From Caulobacteraceae bacterium (GTDB lineage Bacteria; Pseudomonadota; Alphaproteobacteria; Caulobacterales; Caulobacteraceae): a DNA stretch of 7,217 bases. Location: NCBI GenBank assembly GCA_004144935.1, contig SDZP01000172.1, positions 1 to 7,217 on the forward strand, written 5' to 3'. Positions 1-5,608 of the stretch are shown here, one piece after another. Both the position numbers and the translations under genes were made by a program. Each line of letters opens with the position of its first letter. Position 1 is the first letter of the stretch. The notes beneath the pieces were generated by a model, which saw only the letters and a program-made list of their open reading frames with translations, searched no databases and had not been told where the DNA came from.

Positions 1-11
1 CGTAAGGCGTT

Positions 12-305
12 TCAGGCTTCCTTTGGACGGACCGCCAGCCGGCCGATGCCCAGCAGGCTGAGGGTGGCGATCAGCACGGCGACCCCGGTGGCCATCGACC
101 GGGCGGCCGGCTCCAGGACCTCGACCAGGACAGGCGCCAGCGCCCAAAGCACCAGCCCGCCGACCACGGCCGCCAGCGCCGCCAGCAGCAGCGACTGCTC
201 CAGCTCGCGCCGGGCGATAGCCTGCATGACGCCGGCGTTGAACGACGGCTCGGCCGCCGGCCGGGCGGATCCCAGGAAGGCCGCGATCTTGTCGTCGGGC
301 GTCAT
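12..305 (-). CDS. Small two-helix membrane protein, possible anti-sigma partner
   Basis: This 97-residue protein is last in the sigma-factor operon. Its ATG overlaps the sigma factor stop codon (ATGA at 302-305), so translation is probably coupled. A soluble N-terminal part of about 35 residues, with a charged stretch ending RRELEQS, precedes two predicted transmembrane helices near residues 38-58 and 71-89 and a short basic tail. The plan of a short cytoplasmic domain plus membrane anchor, directly downstream of an ECF sigma factor, is typical of membrane-bound anti-sigma factors or regulators, and that is the basis for the suggestion. There is no zinc-binding HxxxCxxC motif of the ZAS type (no Cys or His at all), and I do not recognise a named family. 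The TGA stop lies 11 bases from the window edge, so no terminator can be judged. Coding status is well supported by the operon context; the function is inference. Confidence 0.8.
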   Translation of the reverse strand: MTPDDKIAAFLGSARPAAEPSFNAGVMQAIARRELEQSLLLAALAAVVGGLVLWALAPVLVEVLEPAARSMATGVAVLIATLSLLGIGRLAVRPKEA

Positions 306-757
306 GTACGCTCTCCCATGGCCGTCTCGGCGAGGCTGGCCAGCAGTCTATCGCGTCCGCGCGCCACATGCGACTTCACCGTGCCGAGCGGGATCCCGAG
401 CACCTGCGCCGCCTCCAGCGCCAGCCGCTCTTCCGGGGCCACGCCGTCAGCCGCCTGCTGGGCCTGCGTCGTTATCCAGTCCTGGTCCCGCGCCGCCGAA
501 CGCCGGGCCGAGCGGGCCGCCGACTGAGCCTTCTTCCAGGCGATGCCGAACAGCCAGGGCCGGAAGCCCTCGTCGTCGCGCAGCCGGTCCAGGCTGGACC
601 AGGCGGTGACCAGCGCCTCCTGGGCGATGTCGTCGGCCTCGGCCCAGCCGTGGGCCCGGCGCAGGAAGCCGCGCAGGGGCCCCTGGTGACGCTCGACCAG
701 TCGGGCGAAGGCGGCCTGGGATCCGTCCCGGGCCGCCTTCACCAGGTTGGCGTCCAC
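302..757 (-). CDS. ECF-type RNA polymerase sigma factor with shortened region 4
   Basis: This 151-residue protein is an extracytoplasmic-function (sigma-70 family) factor, which would direct RNA polymerase to a small set of promoters. Region 2 is complete: residues 13-34 form the first helices, and ADDIAQEALVTAWSSL (41-56) is the conserved core-binding and -10 recognition segment, followed by FRPWLFGIAW (65-74). A basic Ala/Arg linker (75-95) leads to region 4. Region 4 is unusual: EERLALEA (109-116) runs straight into AQVLGIPLGTVKSHVARGRDRL, the second half of the helix-turn-helix. The usual segment in between, with its Leu-Pro and Gln-Arg motif, is missing (about 25-30 residues), which explains the short length compared with the usual 165-190. 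The start is GTG at 757, two bases after the stop of the upstream gene and without a clear ribosome binding site, so coupling is likely. It is not an EcfG-type factor as far as I can tell. Confidence 0.9.
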   Translation of the reverse strand: MDANLVKAARDGSQAAFARLVERHQGPLRGFLRRAHGWAEADDIAQEALVTAWSSLDRLRDDEGFRPWLFGIAWKKAQSAARSARRSAARDQDWITTQAQQAADGVAPEERLALEAAQVLGIPLGTVKSHVARGRDRLLASLAETAMGERT

Positions 758-759
758 CG

Positions 760-1197
760 CTAGTCGCGCCGGCTGGTCAGCACGGTGACCAGCGAAGCCA
801 GGCAGAGGGCGGCCATCACGAAGGTGACGATCAGAAAGGCGCCGCCGGCGCTGTAGAGGCCGCTGACCGAGGCGAAGCCGAAGCCGCAGGCCAGGACGCC
901 GAACAGCACGACCTGGTACCAGCCGCGCTCACGGCGGCGCAGGCGGCGATAGCGGCGGCGCTCGGCCCGGTCGTCCCAGCCGTCCTCGTTGGCCTCGGCC
1001 TCTTCGTCTGCCTTCAGCTTGCCCGCCATGCGGTCGAGCAGCACGGCCGGCGGCTCCTTGCCCTGGTCGGTGTAGCTCTTGATCAGGTTCAGGGTGTCGC
1101 GGTGGCGCTGGTAGCGCATGATCTGGTCGAACGCCGAGGCGATGAAGAACCCCAGCGGGAACAGCAGCCACCAGTAGGATCGAAACAGGTCTTCCAC
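760..1197 (-). CDS. Small membrane protein heading the sigma-factor operon
   Basis: This 145-residue predicted inner-membrane protein has a helix near residues 8-24, a long charged cytoplasmic-type segment (25-93) and two further helices near 95-112 and 118-140. The middle segment includes DTLNLIKSYTDQGKEPP, then an acidic run (DEEAEANED) and a strongly basic run (RRRYRRLRRR, near 80-89). The layout of one N-terminal helix, a segment ending in a QGKEPP-type motif and a C-terminal helix pair resembles small membrane proteins of the DUF6249 type often found beside ECF sigma factors. I make that comparison from memory and only tentatively. GTG at 1197 is chosen because GGAGGG lies six bases upstream. 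The TAG stop is two bases from the sigma factor start. A role in sensing or in holding the sigma factor is possible from position alone. Confidence 0.82.
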   Translation of the reverse strand: MEDLFRSYWWLLFPLGFFIASAFDQIMRYQRHRDTLNLIKSYTDQGKEPPAVLLDRMAGKLKADEEAEANEDGWDDRAERRRYRRLRRRERGWYQVVLFGVLACGFGFASVSGLYSAGGAFLIVTFVMAALCLASLVTVLTSRRD

Positions 1198-1203
1198 GTC
1201 TTG

Positions 1204-1209
1204 CCCTCC
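1204..1209 (-). promoter_or_regulatory. Ribosome binding site deciding the GTG start at 1197
   Basis: On the minus strand this reads GGAGGG, six bases before the GTG at 1197. It is the strongest Shine-Dalgarno match in the sigma operon. The next two genes lack one of comparable quality, consistent with one mRNA translated by coupling. Confidence 0.7.
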
Positions 1210-1211
1210 AG

Positions 1212-1232
1212 CCCGGGACGATCATCGCCCGG
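1212..1232. repeat. Imperfect palindrome in the leader of the sigma operon
   Basis: The core CGAT-C-ATCG (1219-1227) is a perfect 4+4 inverted repeat. GC-rich flanks extend it with mismatches (GG/CC at 1216-1217 and 1229-1230). It lies just upstream of the ribosome binding site of the first operon gene, where an operator or a leader hairpin could act. No T-run follows on either strand, so it does not look like an intrinsic terminator. It may be chance in such GC-rich DNA. Confidence 0.25.
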
Positions 1233-1277
1233 TTTTGAAGACTAGTCGCCGCCGAAAGCCTGCATGGATGCGGAGCC

Positions 1278-1292
1278 GCGAAAGTTTTTCGC
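1278..1292 (-). repeat. Perfect 6-bp inverted repeat at the 3' end of the exported-protein gene
   Basis: On the minus strand GCGAAA and TTTCGC are separated by three bases (AAC). The hairpin begins at the last base of the TAG stop codon (1292-1294). It could protect or weakly terminate the upstream transcript, but no run of T follows, so a classic rho-independent terminator is not supported. The 94-bp gap between this stop and the GTG at 1197 must also hold any promoter of the sigma operon; I found no convincing -35/-10 pair there. Confidence 0.3.
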
Positions 1293-2107
1293 TAGCCGCC
1301 GCAGAAGGCGTCGACCTTCTGAAGGCTGGGGCCCAGCTTGCCCATCACCGAGGGGTTGCTCTCGCAGGCCGCCAGGATGGCCTGGGCGGCCGGGCGGGCG
1401 GTGGCGCAGGCGGCCTTGTCCTGGGCGCCGAGGGCGGCCTGCTGGCTCTTCAGCCCCGGCAGCTTGGCGTTCAGGGTGACGCGGCAGACCAGGCCCGAGG
1501 TCTGCGGCCCGACCGCGCTCAGCATCGGCATGACCGCCTCGTCGGCCGGCGGGCCGGCGGCGGCGATGCGGCGCACGGTGGCGTCGTAGCCCAGCAGGGC
1601 CGCGTCGGCGCCGGCCAGACCCGGATCGCCGGGACAGAGGGCAATATAGTCCTGGTCGACCTCATGCAGGCCCTGCAGGGCGAAGATGGCGCCCTCGTCC
1701 AGCGGCTCGCTCTTGGCGGCCTCGCTCAGCACCCGGCTTTCCCAGGCGATCTTGTTCCCCAGCGCCGTGCAGGCCGAGCGGTCGGCGGCGATGACCGCCG
1801 CCAGCTTCTGCCGCGCCGCCTGGGCGGAGACCGTGGCCAGCGCCGGGTTGCCCTGGCAGGCGCCGCGCGCCCGCACCCAGCGGCCCCGGTCCATGTAGGC
1901 GGTCCAGGTCGCCGCATCGTGGCTGAACGGCGCGCCCTGCGGGTTCTGCGCGAGCGCGAGTCGTTCGGCCTCTCCCATCATCTCGACGTTGCCGGCGGTG
2001 GCCTGGCACTGGAAATTGCCGGCGTGGGCGGGTGTCGCCAGCGGCAGGGCGGTGGGTCCGATCAGCAGGCCGGCGACGGTCAGGGCGATCAGGGAGCGGC
2101 GGGTCAT
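1292..2107 (-). CDS. Exported protein with eight cysteines, unknown function
   Basis: This 271-residue protein has a clear Sec signal peptide: basic MTRR, a hydrophobic core (SLIALTVAGLLIGPTALPLA) and a cleavage site after AHA at residue 29. The predicted mature part has eight cysteines (34, 84, 113, 158, 208, 234, 248, 269), an even number spread over the chain, consistent with up to four disulfides in the periplasm. The rest is Ala-rich and probably helical. No catalytic motif, lipobox or transmembrane segment is visible after the signal. I do not recognise a family. ATG at 2107 is preferred over an in-frame GTG at 2131 because GAGGA lies seven bases upstream of it and because the signal peptide then starts directly with the basic residues. 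It is on the same strand as the YffB-like gene, 82 bp downstream of that gene's stop, so cotranscription is possible. Confidence 0.85.
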   Translation of the reverse strand: MTRRSLIALTVAGLLIGPTALPLATPAHAGNFQCQATAGNVEMMGEAERLALAQNPQGAPFSHDAATWTAYMDRGRWVRARGACQGNPALATVSAQAARQKLAAVIAADRSACTALGNKIAWESRVLSEAAKSEPLDEGAIFALQGLHEVDQDYIALCPGDPGLAGADAALLGYDATVRRIAAAGPPADEAVMPMLSAVGPQTSGLVCRVTLNAKLPGLKSQQAALGAQDKAACATARPAAQAILAACESNPSVMGKLGPSLQKVDAFCGG

Positions 2108-2114
2108 GGCGCAG

Positions 2115-2119
2115 TCCTC
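2115..2119 (-). promoter_or_regulatory. Ribosome binding site deciding the ATG start at 2107
   Basis: GAGGA on the minus strand, seven bases before the ATG, supports this start over the upstream GTG at 2131. The rest of the 2108-2189 gap holds no promoter or terminator that I can support. Confidence 0.6.
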
Positions 2120-2189
2120 GTTTGAGGCCACCCTTGCATGGCCGCGGGAGCCGGACGCACCTCATTAAGGGGGTAGGTTCAGCCCGCCC

Positions 2190-2540
2190 TCACTTGCCGA
2201 AGGCGGCCGCGTAGCGCTCCGGCTTGAAGCCGACCAGCAGGGGCCCGGTCCCCTCGACCACCGGCCGCTTGATCATCGAGGGCTGGGCGACCATCAGGGC
2301 GATAGCCTTGGCCTCGTCGAGGTCCTGGCGGTCGGCCTCGGGCAGCTTGCGGAAGGTCGTGCCGGCCCGGTTGAGCAGCACCTCCCAGCCGACCTCGGCC
2401 GCCCAGCCGCGCAGCTTTTCCGCCGTGACGCCCAGCGCCTTGTAGTCGTGGAAGTCGTACGGGATCTGCTCGGCCTCCAGCCATTTGCGGGCCTTGGCGA
2501 CGGTGTCGCAGTTCTTGATGCCGAACATGGTGAAGGACAT
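2190..2540 (-). CDS. yffB: ArsC/Spx-fold reductase, YffB type
   Basis: This 116-residue thioredoxin-fold protein belongs to the ArsC/Spx family and is closest to E. coli YffB, which has about the same length. FGIKNCDTVAKARKWLE at residues 6-22 is the family signature, with the single active-site cysteine at 11. Further conserved segments are FHDYKALG (30-37), GWEVLLNRAGTTFRKL (51-66) and SMIKRPVV (88-95), whose Arg92 corresponds to an anion- or thiolate-stabilising arginine in ArsC relatives. There is one Cys at the active site and no CXXC pair, so it would rely on glutathione or another thiol. Its physiological substrate is unknown, and arsenate reduction should not be assumed because no ars gene is nearby. 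ATG at 2540 is chosen over 2528 for a GGAG nine to ten bases upstream; a longer in-frame reading to 2714 would run into the divergent PQQ gene. It is divergent from that gene. Confidence 0.93.
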   Translation of the reverse strand: MSFTMFGIKNCDTVAKARKWLEAEQIPYDFHDYKALGVTAEKLRGWAAEVGWEVLLNRAGTTFRKLPEADRQDLDEAKAIALMVAQPSMIKRPVVEGTGPLLVGFKPERYAAAFGK

Positions 2541-2563
2541 ACTTGCGGCTCCAGGAGGCGACC

Positions 2564-2592
2564 GGAACGAAGGCCGCGACGCGCGGGTTTCC
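2564..2592. promoter_or_regulatory. Candidate back-to-back EcfG-like promoters in the divergent gap
   Basis: The plus strand has GGAAC (2564-2568), 17 bases, then GGTT (2586-2589). The minus strand has GAAAC (2591-2587), 17 bases, then CGTT (2569-2566). Each is one base off the alphaproteobacterial EcfG consensus GGAAC-N16/17-CGTT, and the two share the same 28 bp. Spacing fits both genes: on the plus strand, initiation near 2595-2597 leaves room for the GGAGG at 2607 and the ATG at 2617. On the minus strand, initiation near 2558 leaves about 18 bases to the ATG at 2540. Matches this short can arise by chance, so this remains a candidate. Confidence 0.35.
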
Positions 2593-2606
2593 TCTGCGAA
2601 GCTGTC

Positions 2607-2611
2607 GGAGG
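2607..2611 (+). promoter_or_regulatory. Ribosome binding site of the PQQ dehydrogenase
   Basis: GGAGG lies five bases before the ATG at 2617. It fixes the start there rather than at an upstream in-frame ATG at 2485, which would place the N-terminus inside the divergent YffB-like gene and put a non-hydrophobic stretch before the first membrane helix. Confidence 0.75.
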
Positions 2612-2616
2612 CGTCA

Positions 2617-4998
2617 ATGGCCCTGAATCGAACCGGATGGGCAAAGGCCTTCCCCCTGATCGTGGGCGGGGTGCTGGCGCTGATCGGCGCCGTGCTGCTG
2701 GTCGGCGGCTTCACGCTGATCGGGCTGGGCGGGTCGCCCTACTATCTGCTGGCCGGGGCCGGCCTCCTTATCTCCGGCGGCATGATCGCCATGCGGCGGG
2801 CGCTGGGGGTCTGGGTCTATCTGGGGGTGTTCGTCGCCACCCTGCTCTGGGCGCTGTGGGAGGTCGGGCTGCAGGGCTGGCCGCTGGTTCCGCGCCTGTT
2901 CGCCCCGCTGGTCCTGCTGATTCCCGTCCTGCTGGTCTTTCCGCGCATCGGCGGCGACCGGCGGACCGGCGGCACGCTGTGGGCCGCCCTCGCCGCCCTG
3001 GTGGTGGTTGGCGGGATCGGCATCTACTTCGCCAACTGGGGCGACGAGGCGAGCCCCCTGCCCGCCCCCAGCGGCATGATCACCGACCGCGAGGCCGGCG
3101 GCGACTGGCCGGCCTATGGCGGCACCTACGGCGCCCGCCGCTATTCGACCCTGAACCAGATCACCCCGGAGAACGTGAGCGGGCTCAAGGCCGTCTGGAC
3201 CGCCCGCACCCGCGACCTGCCCAGCGCGCGGGCCAGGGACAAGTACGGCGCCGAAACCACGCCCCTGAAGGTCGGCGACAGCCTCTACCTCTGCACGCCA
3301 AAGAACATCCTCATCGCCCTTGACGCCGCGAGCGGCAAGGAGCGCTGGCGGCACGATCCCAAGGTCGCCGACGACTGGATCCCCTACACCGCCGCCTGCC
3401 GCGGCGTGGTCTATTACGCCTCGCCGCAGGCGGTCCCCGGCCGCGCCTGCGGCACGCGGATCATCGAGGGCACGCTGGACGCCCGGCTGATCGCCGTCGA
3501 CGCGGCCACCGGCCAGCGCTGCGAGGGCTTCGGGACGAACGGCGAAGTCGACACCAAGCTGGGCATGGGCAAGGTCGCCCCCGGCATGGTCTCGATAACC
3601 TCGGCCCCGACCGTGGTGCGCGACATCCTCGTCGTCGGCCACCAGATCCTCGACGGCCAAGAGCGCAACGCCCCCTCCGGCGTCGTCCAGGGTTTCGACG
3701 CCCGCACCGGCGAGCTGAAATGGGCCTGGGACCTGGCGCGCCCGGACCTCACCGGCCTGCCGCCCGAGGGCCAGGAATTCACCCGCGGCACGCCCAACAT
3801 GTGGACCACCGCCACCGGCGACGAGCAGTTGGGCCTGGTCTACCTGCCGCTGGGCAACAGCGCCGTCGACTACTGGAGCGGCTCGCGCACGCCGCCCGAG
3901 AACCAGTACGCCACCTCGCTGGTCGCCCTGGACGTGACTACCGGCAAGCCCGCCTGGACCTTCCAGACCGTGCGCAAGGACGTCTGGGACTACGACCTCG
4001 GCTCGCAGGCCACCCTGGTCGACTTCCCCACCGCCGCCGGCCCGGCCCCGGCCCTGGTGCTGCCCAGCAAGCAGGGTGACATCTACATCCTCGACCGCCG
4101 CACCGGCCGGCCGTTGACCGCCGTGCAGGATCGCCCCGTCCCCGGCGGCGGCGTCGAGCCGGCCCAGCGCGCCCGCACCCAGCCCCATTCGCTGTACCAC
4201 ACCCTGCGCAAGGCCGACCTGACCGAGCGGTCGATGTGGGGCATGTCGCCGATCGACCAGATGCTCTGCCGCATCCAGTTCCGCAAAGCCGACTACCGGG
4301 GCTTCTACACTCCGCCGATCGCCGACGCCCATTACGTCGAATACCCGGGCTACAACGGCGGCTCCGACTGGGGCGGGGTGGCGGTCGACCCGGTGCGCGG
4401 CATTATCGTCGCCAACTACAACGACATGCCCAACTACAACCGCCTGGTCCCCCGCGCCGAGGCCGACGCCAAGGGCTGGACCCCGCGCAGCCAGGCGCGC
4501 GGCGATACCCTCAAAGGCGGGGCCGAGGGGGCCGGCGATCCGCAGGCCGGGACGCCCTATGCCATCCAGGTCAACGCCGGCTGGCGCATGCCCTTCACCG
4601 GCCTGCTCTGCAAGACGCCGCCCTACGGCGGCATCCGGGCCATCGACCTGAAGACCGGCCAGACCCTCTGGGACCGTCCGCTCGGCACGGCGCGCAACAA
4701 CGGCCCGTTCGGCATCCCCTCGATGCTGCCGGTCGAGATCGGCGCCCCGAACAACGGCGGGGCCGTGGTCACCGCCGGCGGCCTGGTCTTCGTGGCCGCC
4801 GCCACCGACGACCTGATCCGCGCCATCGACCTTCGAACCGGCCGCACCGTCTGGAGCGCCGTGCTGCCCGGCGGCGGCCAGGCGACCCCGATGACCTATG
4901 CCGTCAACGGCCGCCAGTACCTGGTCATCATGGCCGGCGGTCACCACTTCATGGAGACGAAAGTCAGCGACGCCCTGGTCGCCTACGCCCTGCCCTGA
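2617..4998 (+). CDS. Membrane-bound PQQ-dependent dehydrogenase, glucose/quinate/shikimate family
   Basis: This 793-residue quinoprotein is nearly the length of E. coli Gcd (796). Five predicted transmembrane helices (about 11-33, 41-59, 63-81, 92-108, 120-138) anchor a periplasmic eight-bladed beta-propeller that would oxidise a sugar or cyclic polyol and pass electrons to ubiquinone. The first quinoprotein signature begins at DWPAYG (163-168) and runs to about residue 195. Typical blade motifs follow, such as LIALDAASGKERW and ALDVTTGKPAW. WDYDL at 457-461 and Lys485 in LPSKQGDIYILDRRTG match the Asp466 and Lys493 region of Gcd, with the same spacing of 27 between Asp458 and Lys485. Where I recall Gcd having His262 (three before the Cys of CRGV), this protein has Thr258 in YTAACRGV, and its tail reads GGHHFMETKVSDALVAYALP. 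Glucose is therefore not certain; quinate or another polyol is possible. No PQQ biosynthesis genes lie in the window. Confidence 0.95.
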   Translation: MALNRTGWAKAFPLIVGGVLALIGAVLLVGGFTLIGLGGSPYYLLAGAGLLISGGMIAMRRALGVWVYLGVFVATLLWALWEVGLQGWPLVPRLFAPLVLLIPVLLVFPRIGGDRRTGGTLWAALAALVVVGGIGIYFANWGDEASPLPAPSGMITDREAGGDWPAYGGTYGARRYSTLNQITPENVSGLKAVWTARTRDLPSARARDKYGAETTPLKVGDSLYLCTPKNILIALDAASGKERWRHDPKVADDWIPYTAACRGVVYYASPQAVPGRACGTRIIEGTLDARLIAVDAATGQRCEGFGTNGEVDTKLGMGKVAPGMVSITSAPTVVRDILVVGHQILDGQERNAPSGVVQGFDARTGELKWAWDLARPDLTGLPPEGQEFTRGTPNMWTTATGDEQLGLVYLPLGNSAVDYWSGSRTPPENQYATSLVALDVTTGKPAWTFQTVRKDVWDYDLGSQATLVDFPTAAGPAPALVLPSKQGDIYILDRRTGRPLTAVQDRPVPGGGVEPAQRARTQPHSLYHTLRKADLTERSMWGMSPIDQMLCRIQFRKADYRGFYTPPIADAHYVEYPGYNGGSDWGGVAVDPVRGIIVANYNDMPNYNRLVPRAEADAKGWTPRSQARGDTLKGGAEGAGDPQAGTPYAIQVNAGWRMPFTGLLCKTPPYGGIRAIDLKTGQTLWDRPLGTARNNGPFGIPSMLPVEIGAPNNGGAVVTAGGLVFVAAATDDLIRAIDLRTGRTVWSAVLPGGGQATPMTYAVNGRQYLVIMAGGHHFMETKVSDALVAYALP

Positions 4999-5005
4999 GC
5001 GGTGT

Positions 5006-5030
5006 GCAACCCGGCGCCGGTTTTGTCGTT
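5006..5030 (+). promoter_or_regulatory. Candidate EcfG-like promoter before the small exported protein
   Basis: GCAAC (5006-5010) is one base off the GGAAC -35 element. It is separated by 16 bases from a perfect CGTT -10 element (5027-5030). Initiation about seven bases later would fall at 5037-5039, at the ATG itself, giving a leaderless or nearly leaderless mRNA. That fits the absence of a clear Shine-Dalgarno sequence before 5039. Evidence is motif only, so confidence is low. Confidence 0.25.
5008..5024 (+). terminator. Weak terminator-like palindrome after the PQQ dehydrogenase
   Basis: A perfect 10-base palindrome, CCGGCGCCGG (5011-5020), is followed directly by TTTT and preceded by AAC, ten bases after the TGA stop. 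As a hairpin the stem is short (AACC/GGTT with a 7-base loop, or CCG/CGG with a 4-base loop), so any termination would be partial. The same bases overlap a promoter-like arrangement in front of the next gene (GCAAC 5006-5010, 16 bases, CGTT 5027-5030). Confidence 0.3.
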
Positions 5031-5038
5031 GAAGCCCT

Positions 5039-5605
5039 ATGCGGCTGTTCTCCTCCTGTCTGATCGCTGTCGGCCTGCTGTCGGCCGCAACCGGCGTCGC
5101 CCGGGCCCAGAGCCTGCCCGATCCCACCCTCGAGCGCCTGCGGGTCGCCCCCGCCGACGGCCGCCTCGCCAGCAGCCTGACCGACCCCGGCGCTCCTGAC
5201 GCCTGGGAGTCCCGCGACACCCCGAACTTCCGCCTGCGCTGGAAGGGCGAGGAGTCGAACTGGGACATCTCCGCCGCCAGCCGCTTCGTGGAGGAGACCG
5301 AGGCCAACGCCCGCGACTTCCAGACCCAGGGCCTGTTCGAGGCCGAGGGCGCCGTGGTCCGCCGGTTCGGCGATTTCCGCATCGGCGCCGTGGGCTACTC
5401 GGCCCGCCCGGTTGGGGAAAAGACCCGCGGCGGGCCCAAGCTCGGAGCCATGAAGTGGCGGGGCAACGCCGCCGGCCCGATCGTCGGCTACGACACCAGG
5501 CTGGGCGGCAAGCCGGCCACGGTGGCCCTGCGCTGGTACCGCGAGATCGACGCCCCGGGCGAGAACGGCGACACGGTGTCGGCCTCGTTTGCGGTTCGGT
5601 TCTAG
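5039..5605 (+). CDS. Small exported protein, partial likeness to Phenol_MetA_deg/SphA outer-membrane proteins
   Basis: This 188-residue protein has a signal peptide (MRLFSSC, a hydrophobic core, ARA cleavage after residue 23). The mature part begins with a polar segment (SLPDPTLERLRVAPADGRL). From about residue 60 alternating strands appear: FRLRWKG, WDISAASRFV, GDFRIGAVGYSARPVG, GPIVGYDTRLGG, ATVALRWYREI, and a final VSASFAVRF ending in Phe, the usual C-terminal signal of an outer-membrane beta-barrel. The series GDFRIGAVGY, LGAMKWRGNAAGPIVGYDTRLGGKPATVALRWYREI resembles the C-terminal half of transporter-like proteins of the Phenol_MetA_deg (SphA) family. Those are about 300 residues long, so this one may be a shortened member or a small barrel. 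Cys7 lies within the signal peptide and is not a lipobox. It follows the PQQ gene by 40 bp on the same strand, so cotranscription is possible, and ends 3 bp from the convergent transferase gene. Family assignment is tentative. Confidence 0.8.
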   Translation: MRLFSSCLIAVGLLSAATGVARAQSLPDPTLERLRVAPADGRLASSLTDPGAPDAWESRDTPNFRLRWKGEESNWDISAASRFVEETEANARDFQTQGLFEAEGAVVRRFGDFRIGAVGYSARPVGEKTRGGPKLGAMKWRGNAAGPIVGYDTRLGGKPATVALRWYREIDAPGENGDTVSASFAVRF

Positions 5606-5608
5606 ACC

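Noticed and set aside
1240..1247. The 8-base palindrome GACTAGTC as an operator
   Set aside because: It is too short and isolated to separate from chance, with no second copy nearby.
1235..2125. A 296-codon plus-strand open frame opposite the exported-protein gene
   Set aside because: It is a low-complexity Gly/Ala/Arg/Gln sequence without recognisable motifs, while the minus strand has a signal peptide, a ribosome binding site and ordered cysteines.
2140..2189. A GAAC...CGTC pair on the minus strand before the exported-protein gene, as an ECF promoter
   Set aside because: The spacing is about 19 bases rather than 16-17 and the -35 is incomplete, so it is weaker than the other candidates.
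2485..2616. A longer N-terminus for the PQQ dehydrogenase
   Set aside because: GGAGG sits just before 2617 and the length from there matches E. coli Gcd; the extra 44 residues overlap the neighbouring gene.
2541..2714. A longer N-terminus for the YffB-like protein
   Set aside because: The extra 58 residues are unlike the family, the known start is just before the KNCDT signature, and the extension would cover the divergent promoter gap and the PQQ gene start.
2614..5382. A 922-codon open frame on the minus strand opposite the PQQ dehydrogenase
   Set aside because: Its composition is the Gly/Ala/Arg/Val-rich pattern of an antisense frame in high-GC DNA, it matches no family I know, and the plus strand carries an unmistakable quinoprotein.
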